The notes beneath the pieces were generated by a model that saw only the letters and a list, made by a program, of their open reading frames with translations, did no database searches and was not told where the DNA came from. From the NCBI RefSeq assembly GCF_000173075.1, contig NZ_ABVL01000013.1, forward strand, positions 1-64,000: DNA of 64,000 nucleotides, read 5' to 3'. Shown here in pieces: positions 37,936 to 46,341 of this stretch. Position 1 is the stretch's first letter; each line of letters opens with the position of its first letter. This DNA comes from Chthoniobacter flavus Ellin428. Its GTDB lineage: Bacteria > Verrucomicrobiota > Verrucomicrobiia > Chthoniobacterales > Chthoniobacteraceae. The position numbers were made by a program, and so were the translations under genes.

Positions 37936-38595
37936 CTATTCCGAAAGCTTCTGCGTACCCTTCGGACCACTCTTCGGCGGCAAGGGATTCGCCTTCCCGG
38001 TGGCCTGCGGCAAGGAACGTGCGCCGGGTGGGAGCGGACGTTGTTGTCCGGGCTTCGGGGTCGCCGGCGTGCCGGACGCGGCGGGCGTCGCGGGTGCACC
38101 GGGCGCCTTGGGCGGTCCACCGGCTGGCGTGCCGGTAGCGCGGGGCAACGGACGAACGCCGGCACTATTGGCGGGCGCAGCCGGGGCGCGAGTAAACAGA
38201 CTTTCCGGAATCGAGGAATCCACCGGCGGGATGAAGGCGGAGCGCTTCGGCAAATTCGCCGGTGCAGCCGGCTTCTCGGATTTCTCCGGTTTCTCGATTT
38301 CCGTCGGCACGAGCGCAGAAGGCGTCGGCGCGGTCGCGGCGGGCTTGGCCAGTGGGACCTGCGGCTTGGCAAGCGGCTTGAAAGGCATGTGCGCCGCCGG
38401 GGCCATCGGCTCGGGCGCCGCCGGCGCGGTCGGGGCCGGCACTTCGCTCGGCGCCACGGGAACTTCCACTTCCGCGTACGGCTTGGGGCGGATCGGCGCT
38501 ACTGGCACCACCGGTGCGGCGGGCTTTACGGGAACAGCCGGCGCCGCAGGAGTGGGAGCGATCGAGGCAAGTGCAACCCCAGCCAGAGTTCCCAT
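37936..38595 (-). CDS. Pro/Ala-rich low-complexity protein, unknown function
   Basis: 219 residues with more than half Pro, Ala, Gly and Lys, starting MGTLAGVALASIAP and ending GTQKLSE; a disordered linker-like or secreted chain. It begins 22 bases after the FHA gene stop, on the same strand, which is the main reason to accept it. An equally long open frame exists on the opposite strand, so support is by position and composition only. Confidence 0.55.
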   Translation of the reverse strand: MGTLAGVALASIAPTPAAPAVPVKPAAPVVPVAPIRPKPYAEVEVPVAPSEVPAPTAPAAPEPMAPAAHMPFKPLAKPQVPLAKPAATAPTPSALVPTEIEKPEKSEKPAAPANLPKRSAFIPPVDSSIPESLFTRAPAAPANSAGVRPLPRATGTPAGGPPKAPGAPATPAASGTPATPKPGQQRPLPPGARSLPQATGKANPLPPKSGPKGTQKLSE

Positions 38596-38616
38596 CTGGA
38601 CACTTCGATGCGCACT

Positions 38617-39315
38617 TCACCCGCCGGGCGCGACCGCCGCCGCCGCCTCCACGGGCGGCAACGCGGGCTTTTCTTCCTCGCCATTCAGCTTGCGACGCAT
38701 TTGCTCCATCTCGCGCTGCGCTCCATCGTAGGCGAGTTGCAAATTGACACGGTCGCGTTTCAAAATTGCGAGATCCGTTCTCAAAAGATTGATTTCTTCC
38801 TCATGGCGGAGCCGCTTTTCCTTCAGCGCCTCGCGCTCGACGACCACCTGTTCGTATTCATCCCGGCTCACCGTGGCGCCTTCGGCCGCCTGGTGTTCTT
38901 TGCGCAGCGCGGCGATTTCCTCCCGCAAGGCCGACACCGTGGCGCGCATCTCGGCATTTTCCTGCCGCACGGCATTCACTTCCCCACGCGACGGGAAGGT
39001 CTCGGCCTCTTCGCCGGACGCCACATCCTCGGGGCTGAACTGCGCCTCGACCGTGCCGAAGCTGATCGTGCATTTCTCATTCAGGTGGTAATCCGACACC
39101 TTCTGGCCATTGACGTAAGTGCCATTGGATGAGCCGCGGTCATGCAGGCGATAGTGGCCGTGCTCACTGATGAGCTCGGCGTGAAAGCCTGAGACCGTGC
39201 GATCGATGATCTGGATCGTATTAAAGGGCAATCGACCGATGGTGAGTCGCGCGCCGGTCAGCGCAATCACCGTAGGCTGATCTTTCTCGGGGAACGTAAG
39301 ACGAAGACTGGCCAT
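38617..39315 (-). CDS. FHA-domain protein with C-terminal coiled coil
   Basis: 232 residues starting at MASLRLTFPEK. Forkhead-associated domain in the first 90 residues: LTIGRLPFN, SGFHAEL (Ser and His that read phosphothreonine) and RGSSNGTYVNG. Then a Glu/Arg/Lys-rich coiled coil (about 110-210) and a short Ala/Pro tail. Binds phosphorylated partners in the cytoplasm; the partner is not in this window. Upstream is a 394-base gap shared with the response regulator gene. Confidence 0.88.
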   Translation of the reverse strand: MASLRLTFPEKDQPTVIALTGARLTIGRLPFNTIQIIDRTVSGFHAELISEHGHYRLHDRGSSNGTYVNGQKVSDYHLNEKCTISFGTVEAQFSPEDVASGEEAETFPSRGEVNAVRQENAEMRATVSALREEIAALRKEHQAAEGATVSRDEYEQVVVEREALKEKRLRHEEEINLLRTDLAILKRDRVNLQLAYDGAQREMEQMRRKLNGEEEKPALPPVEAAAAVAPGG

Positions 39316-39709
39316 ATTACTGGAGCTATGGGGAATCGGCGCGAAACAGTAGTGAGACGCACTGGAATCGCAACCGCCTTCTTTTAAGAAATCGTGGAAA
39401 GTGAAAAAAGTGGGGGGATGGATGTCAAAAAATTTGCGCGTGAACGCTGTAGCATTCCCCGGGAACAAGCGATTTCAGGTGAAAATCACGGCGCATGATC
39501 TATTGTAGACTATTGTTTACAAACAAGAACAGAAGTTGACGTCAGATAAAATTTAGTCGAATTCGAAGACATCCACCAACCCACTGCGCTGCGTTTACAG
39601 CCCACAAAATACCAGTCTTCCTTGTTGACCTGTAGAAAATTGTCACAAAGAACGCGGACCGCGGCATTAAGCATGCTGTAGTTGGTTGGTTTTAGATACC
39701 AATACGCTT
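39316..39709. promoter_or_regulatory. AT-richer divergent promoter region with TTGTTT-AC-AAACAA site
   Basis: 394 bases with no gene, clearly lower in GC than the neighbours, between FHA (minus) and response regulator (plus) genes. It holds an inverted repeat TTGTTTACAAACAA (39513-39526; arms TTGTTT/AAACAA). A TTGACG (39536) and TTGACC (39624) could be -35 elements, but I see no well spaced -10 partner. A probable site for a regulator, not proven. Confidence 0.4.
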
Positions 39710-40372
39710 ATGGATTTGTTGCCCTCGATACTGATCGCTGAGGATGATGAGAGAACCTGTATTCTCCTGCAAAGCATGCTGGAGAGTCTGGGCTACCCCA
39801 TTGTCGGAACAGCGGGCGATGGAATGGAAGCCGTCGAAAAGACCCTCTCCCTCAAACCGGGAGCGGTGCTGCTCGACATCGGCATGCCGGTCCTGGATGG
39901 ACTGGAGGCTGCCCGCCGCATTTTGGACCAAATGCTGGTCCCCATCGTGGTGCTCACCGGCATGTCCGATGATGCGACCCTGGAAGCGGCCCGCGCGCTC
40001 GGTGTGCAGGCTTTCCTCCTGAAGCCGCTCGCCAGCAAGGAGCAGCTTCGCGCCGCCATCGTCATCGCCACCACCATCTGTGACCGGCAACGTGCCGACG
40101 CGGAACGGATCGATACCCTGAGCACCTCGCTCGAGTCGACCCGTGTGAAGACCATGCCGCGCGCCCTCGGAAGCTACGGCCTGACCCGTCGCGAGACGGA
40201 AGTGCTGCACCTCCTGGCCGAAGGCAAAGCGAACGCCGAAATCGGCGTCGAGCTGGGTCTTTCCCCGCGCACGGTGGAAAAGCACGTCGAGCACATCCTC
40301 GACAAGCTGGGCGTGAAGTCGCGCACCGCGGCCACCCGCCTGGTCGCCGACGCCGGCCGCCGCAAGCGGTAA
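39710..40372 (+). CDS. NarL/LuxR-type response regulator
   Basis: 220 residues. Receiver domain: acidic pair AEDDE near the N-terminus, phosphoacceptor Asp in LLDIGMP, Thr in VLTGM and the conserved Lys in LLKPLA. A linker of about 30 residues, then a LuxR HTH: LTRRETEVLHLLAEGKANAEIG, SPRTVEKHVEHIL. No histidine kinase is in the window, so it is an orphan here. ATG 39710 chosen; an upstream TTG adds eight residues. Confidence 0.92.
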   Translation: MDLLPSILIAEDDERTCILLQSMLESLGYPIVGTAGDGMEAVEKTLSLKPGAVLLDIGMPVLDGLEAARRILDQMLVPIVVLTGMSDDATLEAARALGVQAFLLKPLASKEQLRAAIVIATTICDRQRADAERIDTLSTSLESTRVKTMPRALGSYGLTRRETEVLHLLAEGKANAEIGVELGLSPRTVEKHVEHILDKLGVKSRTAATRLVADAGRRKR

Positions 40373-40382
40373 ACACCCGACG

Positions 40383-40500
40383 AACAATCGCGCCTTCCGC
40401 CGCTTCGCGGAACAACGCCTGAACAAAGGTGCAAAACGTACGTTAGTCGTTTGCGCTTTCTGTGCCTTTTGTGGCCGCTCCTCCCGCCGTTTCGCGGCCA
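40383..40500. repeat. Compound palindromes between convergent genes
   Basis: Two hairpins of TTCCGC/GCGGAA (40396-40413) and GGCCGC/GCGGCC (40472-40500) flank a central palindrome made of AAAGGTGCAAAACG and its inverse (about 40423-40472). It probably ends transcription from both sides. Confidence 0.5.
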
Positions 40501-40502
40501 GA

Positions 40503-40877
40503 TTAGTTGCCGCGCTCGGTATGCGGGCGGTAATGGATGACCTGCACCTTTTCCAAGGTCACCAGGCCGCCATCCATCATCTCGTCGAGCACTGGCAGGA
40601 ATGCCTGGATCTTCCCGGGTTCATCCACGATCTCGATGACCATCGGCAGATCGGTGGAAAGCTGGAGGATCTTCGCCGTGTGAAGACGGCTGTTGTGTCC
40701 GAAGCCCATCGGGCTTTTGAGGACCGTCGCGCCGGCCAGATGCAACTCGCGCGCTTTGAGCACGATCGCCTCGTAGAGCGGTTGGTGGCCGTAGCGATCG
40801 GTGTCACCGATGAAGATGCGCAGCAGCGTCGCCTCGGCGGGCAGAGGTGCAGACGCGCCAGAAGAATCGGGAGTCAT
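40503..40877 (-). CDS. DUF190 protein (CrcB partner)
   Basis: 124 residues starting at the ATG of MTPDSSGASAPLPAE, six bases after the crcB stop. PII-like DUF190 fold: LRIFIGDTDRY at the beginning, GATVLKSPMGFG in the middle and PMVIEIVDEPGKIQAFLPVLDEMM near the end. DUF190 proteins are usually encoded with crcB and thought to regulate or assist fluoride export. Confidence 0.88.
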   Translation of the reverse strand: MTPDSSGASAPLPAEATLLRIFIGDTDRYGHQPLYEAIVLKARELHLAGATVLKSPMGFGHNSRLHTAKILQLSTDLPMVIEIVDEPGKIQAFLPVLDEMMDGGLVTLEKVQVIHYRPHTERGN

Positions 40878-40884
40878 GGGAGAA

Positions 40885-41301
40885 TCAGCGTTGATTGATG
40901 AGCGAAGCGACCAGTTGCCCCAGCCACACAGCGGCCAGGCAAAAGAGGACCGAGAGCAGCACATTCCAGCCCGCCCTCAGCCACTCACCGCCATTGAAGA
41001 GACTGAGCGTCTGCAGGCTGAACGAAGAAAACGTGGTGTACCCGCCGAGCACGCCGATCATCACCACCTGTCGCGTGAGCGGCGGTGCGAGGTAAATCCC
41101 ATCCGGGCCGGTCAGCGCCGCGAAAAGACCGATCACAAAACAGCCGGTGACGTTCACCACAATCGTTCCCAACGGAAACGTCTCGCCATAATGATTGGCG
41201 AACCAGTTCGAAAGCCCGAGGCGCAACGCCGTCCCCACCGCCCCACCGAGCATCACGGCGAAATACGTTTTCAAAATCTCCGGTGTGGATGAGGCAGACA
41301 T
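40885..41301 (-). CDS. crcB: Fluoride exporter CrcB (Fluc)
   Basis: 138 residues with four membrane segments. The family motifs are present: GGAVGTALRLGLS, GTIVVNVTGCFVIGL and GVLGGYTTFSSFS, the last being the sodium- and fluoride-line segment. Works as a dual-topology dimer in the inner membrane. The gene sits between a secreted-protein gene and DUF190 in one minus-strand unit. I see no fluoride riboswitch in the leader of the unit (41789-41880). Confidence 0.93.
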   Translation of the reverse strand: MSASSTPEILKTYFAVMLGGAVGTALRLGLSNWFANHYGETFPLGTIVVNVTGCFVIGLFAALTGPDGIYLAPPLTRQVVMIGVLGGYTTFSSFSLQTLSLFNGGEWLRAGWNVLLSVLFCLAAVWLGQLVASLINQR

Positions 41302-41311
41302 CGCAAAACTT

Positions 41312-41788
41312 CTAGTGCCGTCGCGGAATCGCGATCGTCACCTCGTAGCGCTCCGCGCCGTTGGGAGAATCGCAAAGATAGAGATCAAAACCATCCGGCG
41401 TCTGCTCCAGCGCAATGACATCGCGGCCCTGGCGTTTCACGATCCAGGCTTTCGTGAGATCGAGGTGGCTCACCACATCCTGCCACGCGGGCGGCGTCTT
41501 CGAGAGATCCTCCCAAGGCTCGCCATCGAACGACACATCCGTGGGCTCGTCCCAATACTTGTGCTCGTAGCGTACCCCGTCGCGGGTGAAAATGATTCGC
41601 CCGCTGCCGTCCACATTCGCACTAATCCGCAGCAGCTTCGGCTGCGCCGCAATCTTGTCATCGATATTCGCGGAGGAATCATTCCGCGTATCCCGCGTAT
41701 TCGAATCCTCTTTCACGGGCGTCAGCGCCCCGGCCCCCATCGTCGCAGCGAAAATCAACAAAACAGCGGTCTGAAGGAGCGTCTTCAT
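41312..41788 (-). CDS. Small secreted hypothetical protein
   Basis: 158 residues with a signal peptide (to about 22, GAGALT). The mature chain is rich in charged residues and beta-like (RYEHKYWDEPTDV, IVKRQGRDVIALEQTPDGFDLYLCD). No family recognised. Ends 10 bases before crcB on the same strand. Confidence 0.7.
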   Translation of the reverse strand: MKTLLQTAVLLIFAATMGAGALTPVKEDSNTRDTRNDSSANIDDKIAAQPKLLRISANVDGSGRIIFTRDGVRYEHKYWDEPTDVSFDGEPWEDLSKTPPAWQDVVSHLDLTKAWIVKRQGRDVIALEQTPDGFDLYLCDSPNGAERYEVTIAIPRRH

Positions 41789-41880
41789 GGTGATCCTAAT
41801 TCGTGGAGAGCGTCGGGTTTGAGGGTAGACGAACGAGCGCTACCGAAAATTAGAGCAAAGCCCCCAAGAGCAGGCTCGAT

Positions 41881-42978
41881 CTATTTGGCCGCTGGCTGAA
41901 AAAGCAGCGGCATGATCTCGTGCAAATAGTGCCGCCAATTCGTCCACGTGTGGCCGCCCTTGCTAATATGTGAGGTGAATTTCACGTGATGCTCGTTGAG
42001 CAACGTCTCGAGATCTTTTTCGCTCTTCAAAAGGAAATCGTCTTCGCCGATCCCGATCCAGAAAAGCGAGAGCTGGTCATTCGCCTTGTCGAGAAATGCG
42101 CCGTGGCTCTGGGCATAACTGTCCCGCGCCCCCGCGCTGAAGACGCCGAGCCAGGCGAACTGATCCATGTGCTTCACGCCCACATTCAGCGTCTGAAAAC
42201 CGCCCATCGACAACCCCGCGAGCGCACGATTCGCCGCGCCCGGCGCCACGCGATACTGCTTCTCCACGGTGGGGATGATCTCCTTGAGAAGCTCATTCTC
42301 GAAATCATCTTCGTGCCCGGCCTCGCGCGGGTAGGTGCCATTCGGCATGACGATGAGCATCGGCTTCGCCTTGCGCTCGGCGAGCAGATTGTCGGCGATG
42401 AAATTGGCGCGGCCCACCACCGTCCAGCCGTCATCGGCATCGCCCGAACCGTGGAGCAAATACAGCACCGGAAAGTGCTCGCTGGTCTGCTGGTCGTAAC
42501 CCGGCGGCGTGTAGACGCGGAAGCTGCGCGGCGCCTCGAGGCTCTTCGACCAGAACGTATGAATGGTGACGTTGCCGTGCGGGATATCGATGGCTTCCCA
42601 AAACTCCGCGGGATGCGCCGGCACCTCCACTTCGCTATAGTTGGGCCGCAGGCCCGATTTCACCCATGCATTCGCCGGGTCAAGACTGACAAACCCATCG
42701 ATGTCGAATTGATAGTCATAAATCTCCGGAGCGAGCCCTTCGACCGTGGCCGTCCATACACCCTTGTCGTCATGCTGCATGGCGATGAGGTCCTTGCGCC
42801 CATTGATGCGCACATTCACCTGCTGCGCCTTGGGCGCGGCAAGACGGAAGACGACCTTCCCCTGCTCCACCTCCGGCGAAACCAGCCGCTCCGGACGCCG
42901 CGCCAGTGCGGGTTGCTGAGCGAAAGTCGAACAAGCGAGCAACGTGGTGATTACAACGCAGAAAGGGATCGATTTCAT
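41881..42978 (-). CDS. Exported CE1-type esterase with N-terminal Ig-like module
   Basis: 365 residues. Signal peptide from MKSIPFCVVITTLLACSTFAQ. An N-terminal E-set (CBM48-like) module (about 30-120) is followed by an alpha/beta hydrolase: PVLYLLHGSGDADDGW, catalytic GLSMGGFQ (Ser) and a late GGHTWTNWR (His). Similar to enterochelin/feruloyl esterase-type enzymes, and probably removes acyl groups from plant or microbial glycans. Start chosen at the signal peptide Met. Confidence 0.9.
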   Translation of the reverse strand: MKSIPFCVVITTLLACSTFAQQPALARRPERLVSPEVEQGKVVFRLAAPKAQQVNVRINGRKDLIAMQHDDKGVWTATVEGLAPEIYDYQFDIDGFVSLDPANAWVKSGLRPNYSEVEVPAHPAEFWEAIDIPHGNVTIHTFWSKSLEAPRSFRVYTPPGYDQQTSEHFPVLYLLHGSGDADDGWTVVGRANFIADNLLAERKAKPMLIVMPNGTYPREAGHEDDFENELLKEIIPTVEKQYRVAPGAANRALAGLSMGGFQTLNVGVKHMDQFAWLGVFSAGARDSYAQSHGAFLDKANDQLSLFWIGIGEDDFLLKSEKDLETLLNEHHVKFTSHISKGGHTWTNWRHYLHEIMPLLFQPAAK

Positions 42979-43076
42979 AATGGGGAGGAATGGCCCCACA
43001 ATGAGTGAGGGGCTTGATGATGTGTGTATCAGCAAAGCACCCGCGGTCGAGCCTGAGTACGATTTTGAAAAAAACC

Positions 43077-44063
43077 TTAACCGACGCCGTTGACGATGTT
43101 CTCCAGCGGCTCACCACGCACCGCGGCGAGGGCGATGCGAGCGGAGGTGGCGCGCATTTCCAGCTTCGATTCCACGCTGCAAAATGCCGCGTGGCAGGTG
43201 ACGATCAAATTCGGCGTGGCGGCTTCTTCAGCGGTCTGCAGCGGCTCGTCTTCCACCACATCGAGGCCGGCTCCGGCGATGCGCCCGGTGCGCAAAGCGT
43301 CGAGGATCGCCGTCTTTTTGATCACCGCTCCACGCGCAGTATTGACCACAAACGCGCCGGGCTTGAGCAAGGCGATCTCCCGCTCGGCGATGAGATGCCG
43401 CGTCTCTTCGGTGAGCGGGCAGTGCAACGACACCACATCCGCCTGGCGCAGCAATTCGTCGAGTTGGCGCACCCGCACAATGCCCACCGCCTTGTCCACG
43501 CCATTCGGCAGATACGGATCGTAAAAGACGACCTTGAACCCGAGTGCCTTTGCGCGCAACGCCGCCGCAGTGCCGATGCGGCCGAGGCCCACGACACCGA
43601 ATGTCAGTTCGCGCAGACGCCGCAACCTTGGTTCGACGCGAATGGTCCAGCCGAGTTGTTTCGCCTCACGGTCGAGTGGAAAAAGCTGGCGGCACAACGC
43701 GAGCGCCAGCGCGATGGCGTGATCGGCCACTTCCTCGGTGCCGTAGTCGGGCACATTGCACACCGCAATGCCGTGCTCGCGGGCAGCCGCGATATCCACT
43801 GAGTCAAATCCCACGCCATTGCGGATCAGTGCGCGGCACTGGCGCAGCCGGGCCAGGCCGGCGGCACGGATGGGAGTGTTGTGCCAGACGATGAGGGCAT
43901 CCGCCCCGCAAATTTCGTCGGTGAAATCATCATCGCTCGAGCAGAGGAAACGGCGCACTTCGGCAGCGTCGCCGATCACCGCGCGTTCCGCGGTGCATTC
44001 CGGTTCACCGAGCGGAGATTTCGCCCAGTCGATAATGCCGATGAGAGGTTTGGGGGAGGACAT
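43077..44063 (-). CDS. D-isomer specific 2-hydroxyacid dehydrogenase (CtBP/SerA-like)
   Basis: 328 residues. NAD-binding GVVGLGRIGTAAA, substrate Arg in NTARGAVIKKTAI and Glu in VVEDEPL. The catalytic His is probably in TCHAAF. Likely oxidises or reduces a 2-hydroxy acid; specificity is not evident. The start lies 22 bases before a word repeat (44101-44222), and the divergent gene is an SDR. Confidence 0.88.
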   Translation of the reverse strand: MSSPKPLIGIIDWAKSPLGEPECTAERAVIGDAAEVRRFLCSSDDDFTDEICGADALIVWHNTPIRAAGLARLRQCRALIRNGVGFDSVDIAAAREHGIAVCNVPDYGTEEVADHAIALALALCRQLFPLDREAKQLGWTIRVEPRLRRLRELTFGVVGLGRIGTAAALRAKALGFKVVFYDPYLPNGVDKAVGIVRVRQLDELLRQADVVSLHCPLTEETRHLIAEREIALLKPGAFVVNTARGAVIKKTAILDALRTGRIAGAGLDVVEDEPLQTAEEAATPNLIVTCHAAFCSVESKLEMRATSARIALAAVRGEPLENIVNGVG

Positions 44064-44100
44064 ATTGGGGGAGGTGGAACGTCCTAGCAGCCTCTCGGTG

Positions 44101-44222
44101 GGGGGAAAAGGAGGAAGGCGGAAGGATGAAGAAAAGTATTATTCGATGACAGAACGTCGTCGGAATTCCAAAACCGCGTAGCGCACTCTACTTCATCCTT
44201 CATCCCTCCTCCTTCCTCCTTC
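44101..44222. repeat. GGAGGAAGG word palindrome with conserved loop
   Basis: Left arm (44107-44134) made of AAGGAGGAAGGCGGAAGGATGAAG; right arm (44189-44222) its inverse. The loop contains CCGCGTAGCGCACT (44174-44187), which recurs exactly at 56667-56680 inside another copy of the same repeat. It fills the space between two divergent genes. Confidence 0.75.
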
Positions 44223-44234
44223 ATTCTCGCCACC

Positions 44235-45008
44235 ATGCAAATGAATCTCGAAGGGCAAAAAGTAGTCGTCCTCGGTGCCGCGCAGGGCATCGGCCGCGCG
44301 ATCGCGGAAGGCTTTGTGGCCGAGCGATGCCGCGTCTGGGCGTTCGACCGCGAGGCACAAGCCGCTCCCCTGCCCTCCGTCGAAGCCAACCTCTCCGGCG
44401 ACGTGACAAAATACGGCGACCTGCGGGCCGCCGCGGAACAGATCGGCGACGTGGATCATGTCATTTTCACCGTGGGCGCGGGCTCGGGCAAATTCGGCTT
44501 TCCCTTTTGGAACCTGGAGCCCGGCGATTGGGCGCGCGTCCTCGACATCAACTTGATCGGCGCCGTGAATGCCGCGCACGCCTTCGCCCCAAAGCTGATT
44601 GCCAGCGGAAAAGGTTCCATGCTCTTCCTCGTCTCCGTCGCCGGGCAAATCGGTTCGCAGACCGATCCACCGTACAGCGCGGCGAAAGCAGGGCTCATCA
44701 ATTTCATGCAATGCGCGGCGAAAGATCTCGCGCCGCACAATGTGCGGGTGAACGCGATCTCCCCCGGAATGGTGCAGACGAGCTTGAACGAATCCGTGTG
44801 GCGCGCCGGCCAGGCAAATCTGCCCACGGACCAGCGACAGGATTATGCGACGTGGGGCGGCGAAAAGATTCGCAAGGTCTCCCCGCTCGGCAAATGGCAG
44901 ACCCCGCCAGAATACGCGGCCATGGCCGTGTATCTTGCCTCGGATCACGGGCGGAACATCACCGGCCAGACGATCAATATCGACGGCGGGCAGGTGATGC
45001 ATGCGTGA
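44235..45008 (+). CDS. SDR family oxidoreductase
   Basis: 257 residues. Rossmann motif VVLGAAQGIGRAI, NAG-equivalent region FTVGAGSG, catalytic Ser in VSVAGQIG and YSAAK (Tyr-x3-Lys). C-terminal DGG as in classical SDRs. Substrate unknown. Ends two bases before the convergent 45011 gene, another dehydrogenase. Confidence 0.92.
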   Translation: MQMNLEGQKVVVLGAAQGIGRAIAEGFVAERCRVWAFDREAQAAPLPSVEANLSGDVTKYGDLRAAAEQIGDVDHVIFTVGAGSGKFGFPFWNLEPGDWARVLDINLIGAVNAAHAFAPKLIASGKGSMLFLVSVAGQIGSQTDPPYSAAKAGLINFMQCAAKDLAPHNVRVNAISPGMVQTSLNESVWRAGQANLPTDQRQDYATWGGEKIRKVSPLGKWQTPPEYAAMAVYLASDHGRNITGQTINIDGGQVMHA

Positions 45009-45010
45009 CG

Positions 45011-45901
45011 CTACTTGTCGTAGAGCATGAACAACCCCGAGTGATCCACATCACCGAGGCCTTCTTTTTCGACCATGCGTTCCCACTGGGCACGGCAGTT
45101 GTCGAGGGTCGGTGACTGGAAGCCAAGGGACGCAGCGAGTTCGCAGATGAGGCGCACATCCTTGAGCTGCAACGCCGAGCGACCGCCGGGCACGAAATCG
45201 CGCCGCACCATGCGGTCGCCGTGCAGTTGCAGGATACGGCTGTCGGCAAAGCCGCCGAGCAGTGCTTCGCGCACTTTCGCCGAGTCGACTCCCGCGAGTT
45301 CCGCGAGGCGCAGGGCCTGCGCCACGGCATCGATGGTCTGGGCGACGATGAGTTGATTCGCGAGTTTCGTCACCTGCCCCGAGCCGACCGGGCCGAGGTG
45401 CGTGACATTCCTGCCGACCACGCGCAGCACCGGCAGGGCTCGTTGAAACGCCGCCTCGCTGCCGCCCGCCATGATGGTGAGCGTGGCTGCTTCCGCGCCG
45501 ACCTGTCCCCCGGAAACCGGCGCATCGACCCAGGTCACGTGCTCCGCAAATTTTTTGGTCGCCGGCAAGCCAGTGGTGCCGAAGTCGATCAGCAGCGCAC
45601 CGGGCTGCAAGCCCTCGATCAATCCACCCTGGCCCAACAAAACCTGCTCGACGACTTCCGCCGTGGTCAGGTTCAGGCAGATGATCCCGCCGCCGATTTC
45701 ACGCGCGAGTTCCGGCAGCGTAGCCGCGCAACGCATCCCCGCTGCGACCGCGGCTTCCGCCGGCCCTGTACTGCGATTCCAAACGACGACGTCAGCGCCG
45801 GTTGCGTGGAGATGCCGCGCCATCGCGCGGCCCATGTTACCGAGGCCTACGTAACCGATCTTTTGGCCGGAGAGATTTTTGTCTGTAAGTTGCGAAGTCA
45901 T
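45011..45901 (-). CDS. Beta-hydroxyacid dehydrogenase (3-hydroxyisobutyrate/GarR family)
   Basis: 296 residues. N-terminal NAD(P)-binding GYVGLGNMGRAMA, substrate-binding DAPVSGGQVGA and the catalytic Lys in GSGQVTKLANQ. Probably tartronate semialdehyde- or hydroxyisobutyrate-like dehydrogenase; the exact substrate is not certain. The divergent small gene at 45979 is 77 bases upstream. Confidence 0.92.
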   Translation of the reverse strand: MTSQLTDKNLSGQKIGYVGLGNMGRAMARHLHATGADVVVWNRSTGPAEAAVAAGMRCAATLPELAREIGGGIICLNLTTAEVVEQVLLGQGGLIEGLQPGALLIDFGTTGLPATKKFAEHVTWVDAPVSGGQVGAEAATLTIMAGGSEAAFQRALPVLRVVGRNVTHLGPVGSGQVTKLANQLIVAQTIDAVAQALRLAELAGVDSAKVREALLGGFADSRILQLHGDRMVRRDFVPGGRSALQLKDVRLICELAASLGFQSPTLDNCRAQWERMVEKEGLGDVDHSGLFMLYDK

Positions 45902-45978
45902 AGGAACGGGAGGAAGGTATTACATGTGGAAGGTAAAATCGACTGAACAACCACCGTCTCTCGCACGTCCAATCTGAC

Positions 45979-46134
45979 ATGAAGAACATCCTGCTCAATT
46001 CACTGGAAAGCCTGCTCTCGGTTAAGCGGCAGCGACTTTCCGTGGCCCGCTCACTGCGGTCGCGAATTGTGCTCAAGCGCGAAATCCAGCAACTGCAGCA
46101 TCAGATCGACGAACTGCGAGCCAAGCCTCTCTAA
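45979..46134 (+). CDS. 51-residue basic amphipathic protein, unknown
   Basis: Starts MKNILLNSLESLLS and ends IDELRAKPL. Leu/Arg/Gln-rich heptad-like pattern predicts one amphipathic or coiled-coil helix. No clear Shine-Dalgarno; a TAAAAT (about 45931) may be a -10 element. Sits directly before a second tiny gene with a strong ribosome site, which makes both more likely to be real. Confidence 0.45.
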   Translation: MKNILLNSLESLLSVKRQRLSVARSLRSRIVLKREIQQLQHQIDELRAKPL

Positions 46135-46162
46135 CCTCGTCTTCGCCGAAAGGAGTCCCGTC

Positions 46163-46243
46163 ATGATCTTCTTACTCTATCTCGCTCTCATCTACGTCGG
46201 GTGTTTCTGTCTGCTTTGCGGCCGCGCCGCGGAGCAATGGTAG
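46163..46243 (+). CDS. 26-residue single-span membrane peptide
   Basis: MIFLLYLALIYVGCFCLLCG followed by RAAEQW: one hydrophobic helix with three Cys and a polar tail. AAAGGAG (46149-46155) lies 7 bases before the ATG, the best ribosome site seen in the window. Follows the 51-residue gene by 28 bases. Function unknown; could be a small membrane regulator or a toxin-like peptide. Confidence 0.5.
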   Translation: MIFLLYLALIYVGCFCLLCGRAAEQW

Positions 46244-46250
46244 AAAAACA

Positions 46251-46286
46251 AGGGGCCGGTGCGCGACTTGCGTCGGCACCGGCCTG
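46251..46286 (-). terminator. Intrinsic terminator of the 46342 gene
   Basis: Perfect 9-bp stem GGCCGGTGC (46254-46262) / GCACCGGCC (46276-46284). On the minus strand it is followed by CCTTGTTTTTC, a U-rich tail. It lies 58 bases past the stop of the minus-strand gene and just after the small plus-strand gene. Confidence 0.65.
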
Positions 46287-46341
46287 AGCTTTGGTTTCCC
46301 TCGCGGGAAAAATGGGGATTTGGCGATTAGCGCCCGTCGCC

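Noticed and set aside
37730..38731. Plus-strand Gly/Ala-rich frame opposite the Pro/Ala-rich gene
   Set aside because: Low-complexity on both strands; the minus frame is preferred because it follows the FHA gene on the same strand.
41789..41880. Fluoride riboswitch before the crcB unit
   Set aside because: The expected conserved core is not visible on the minus strand leader.
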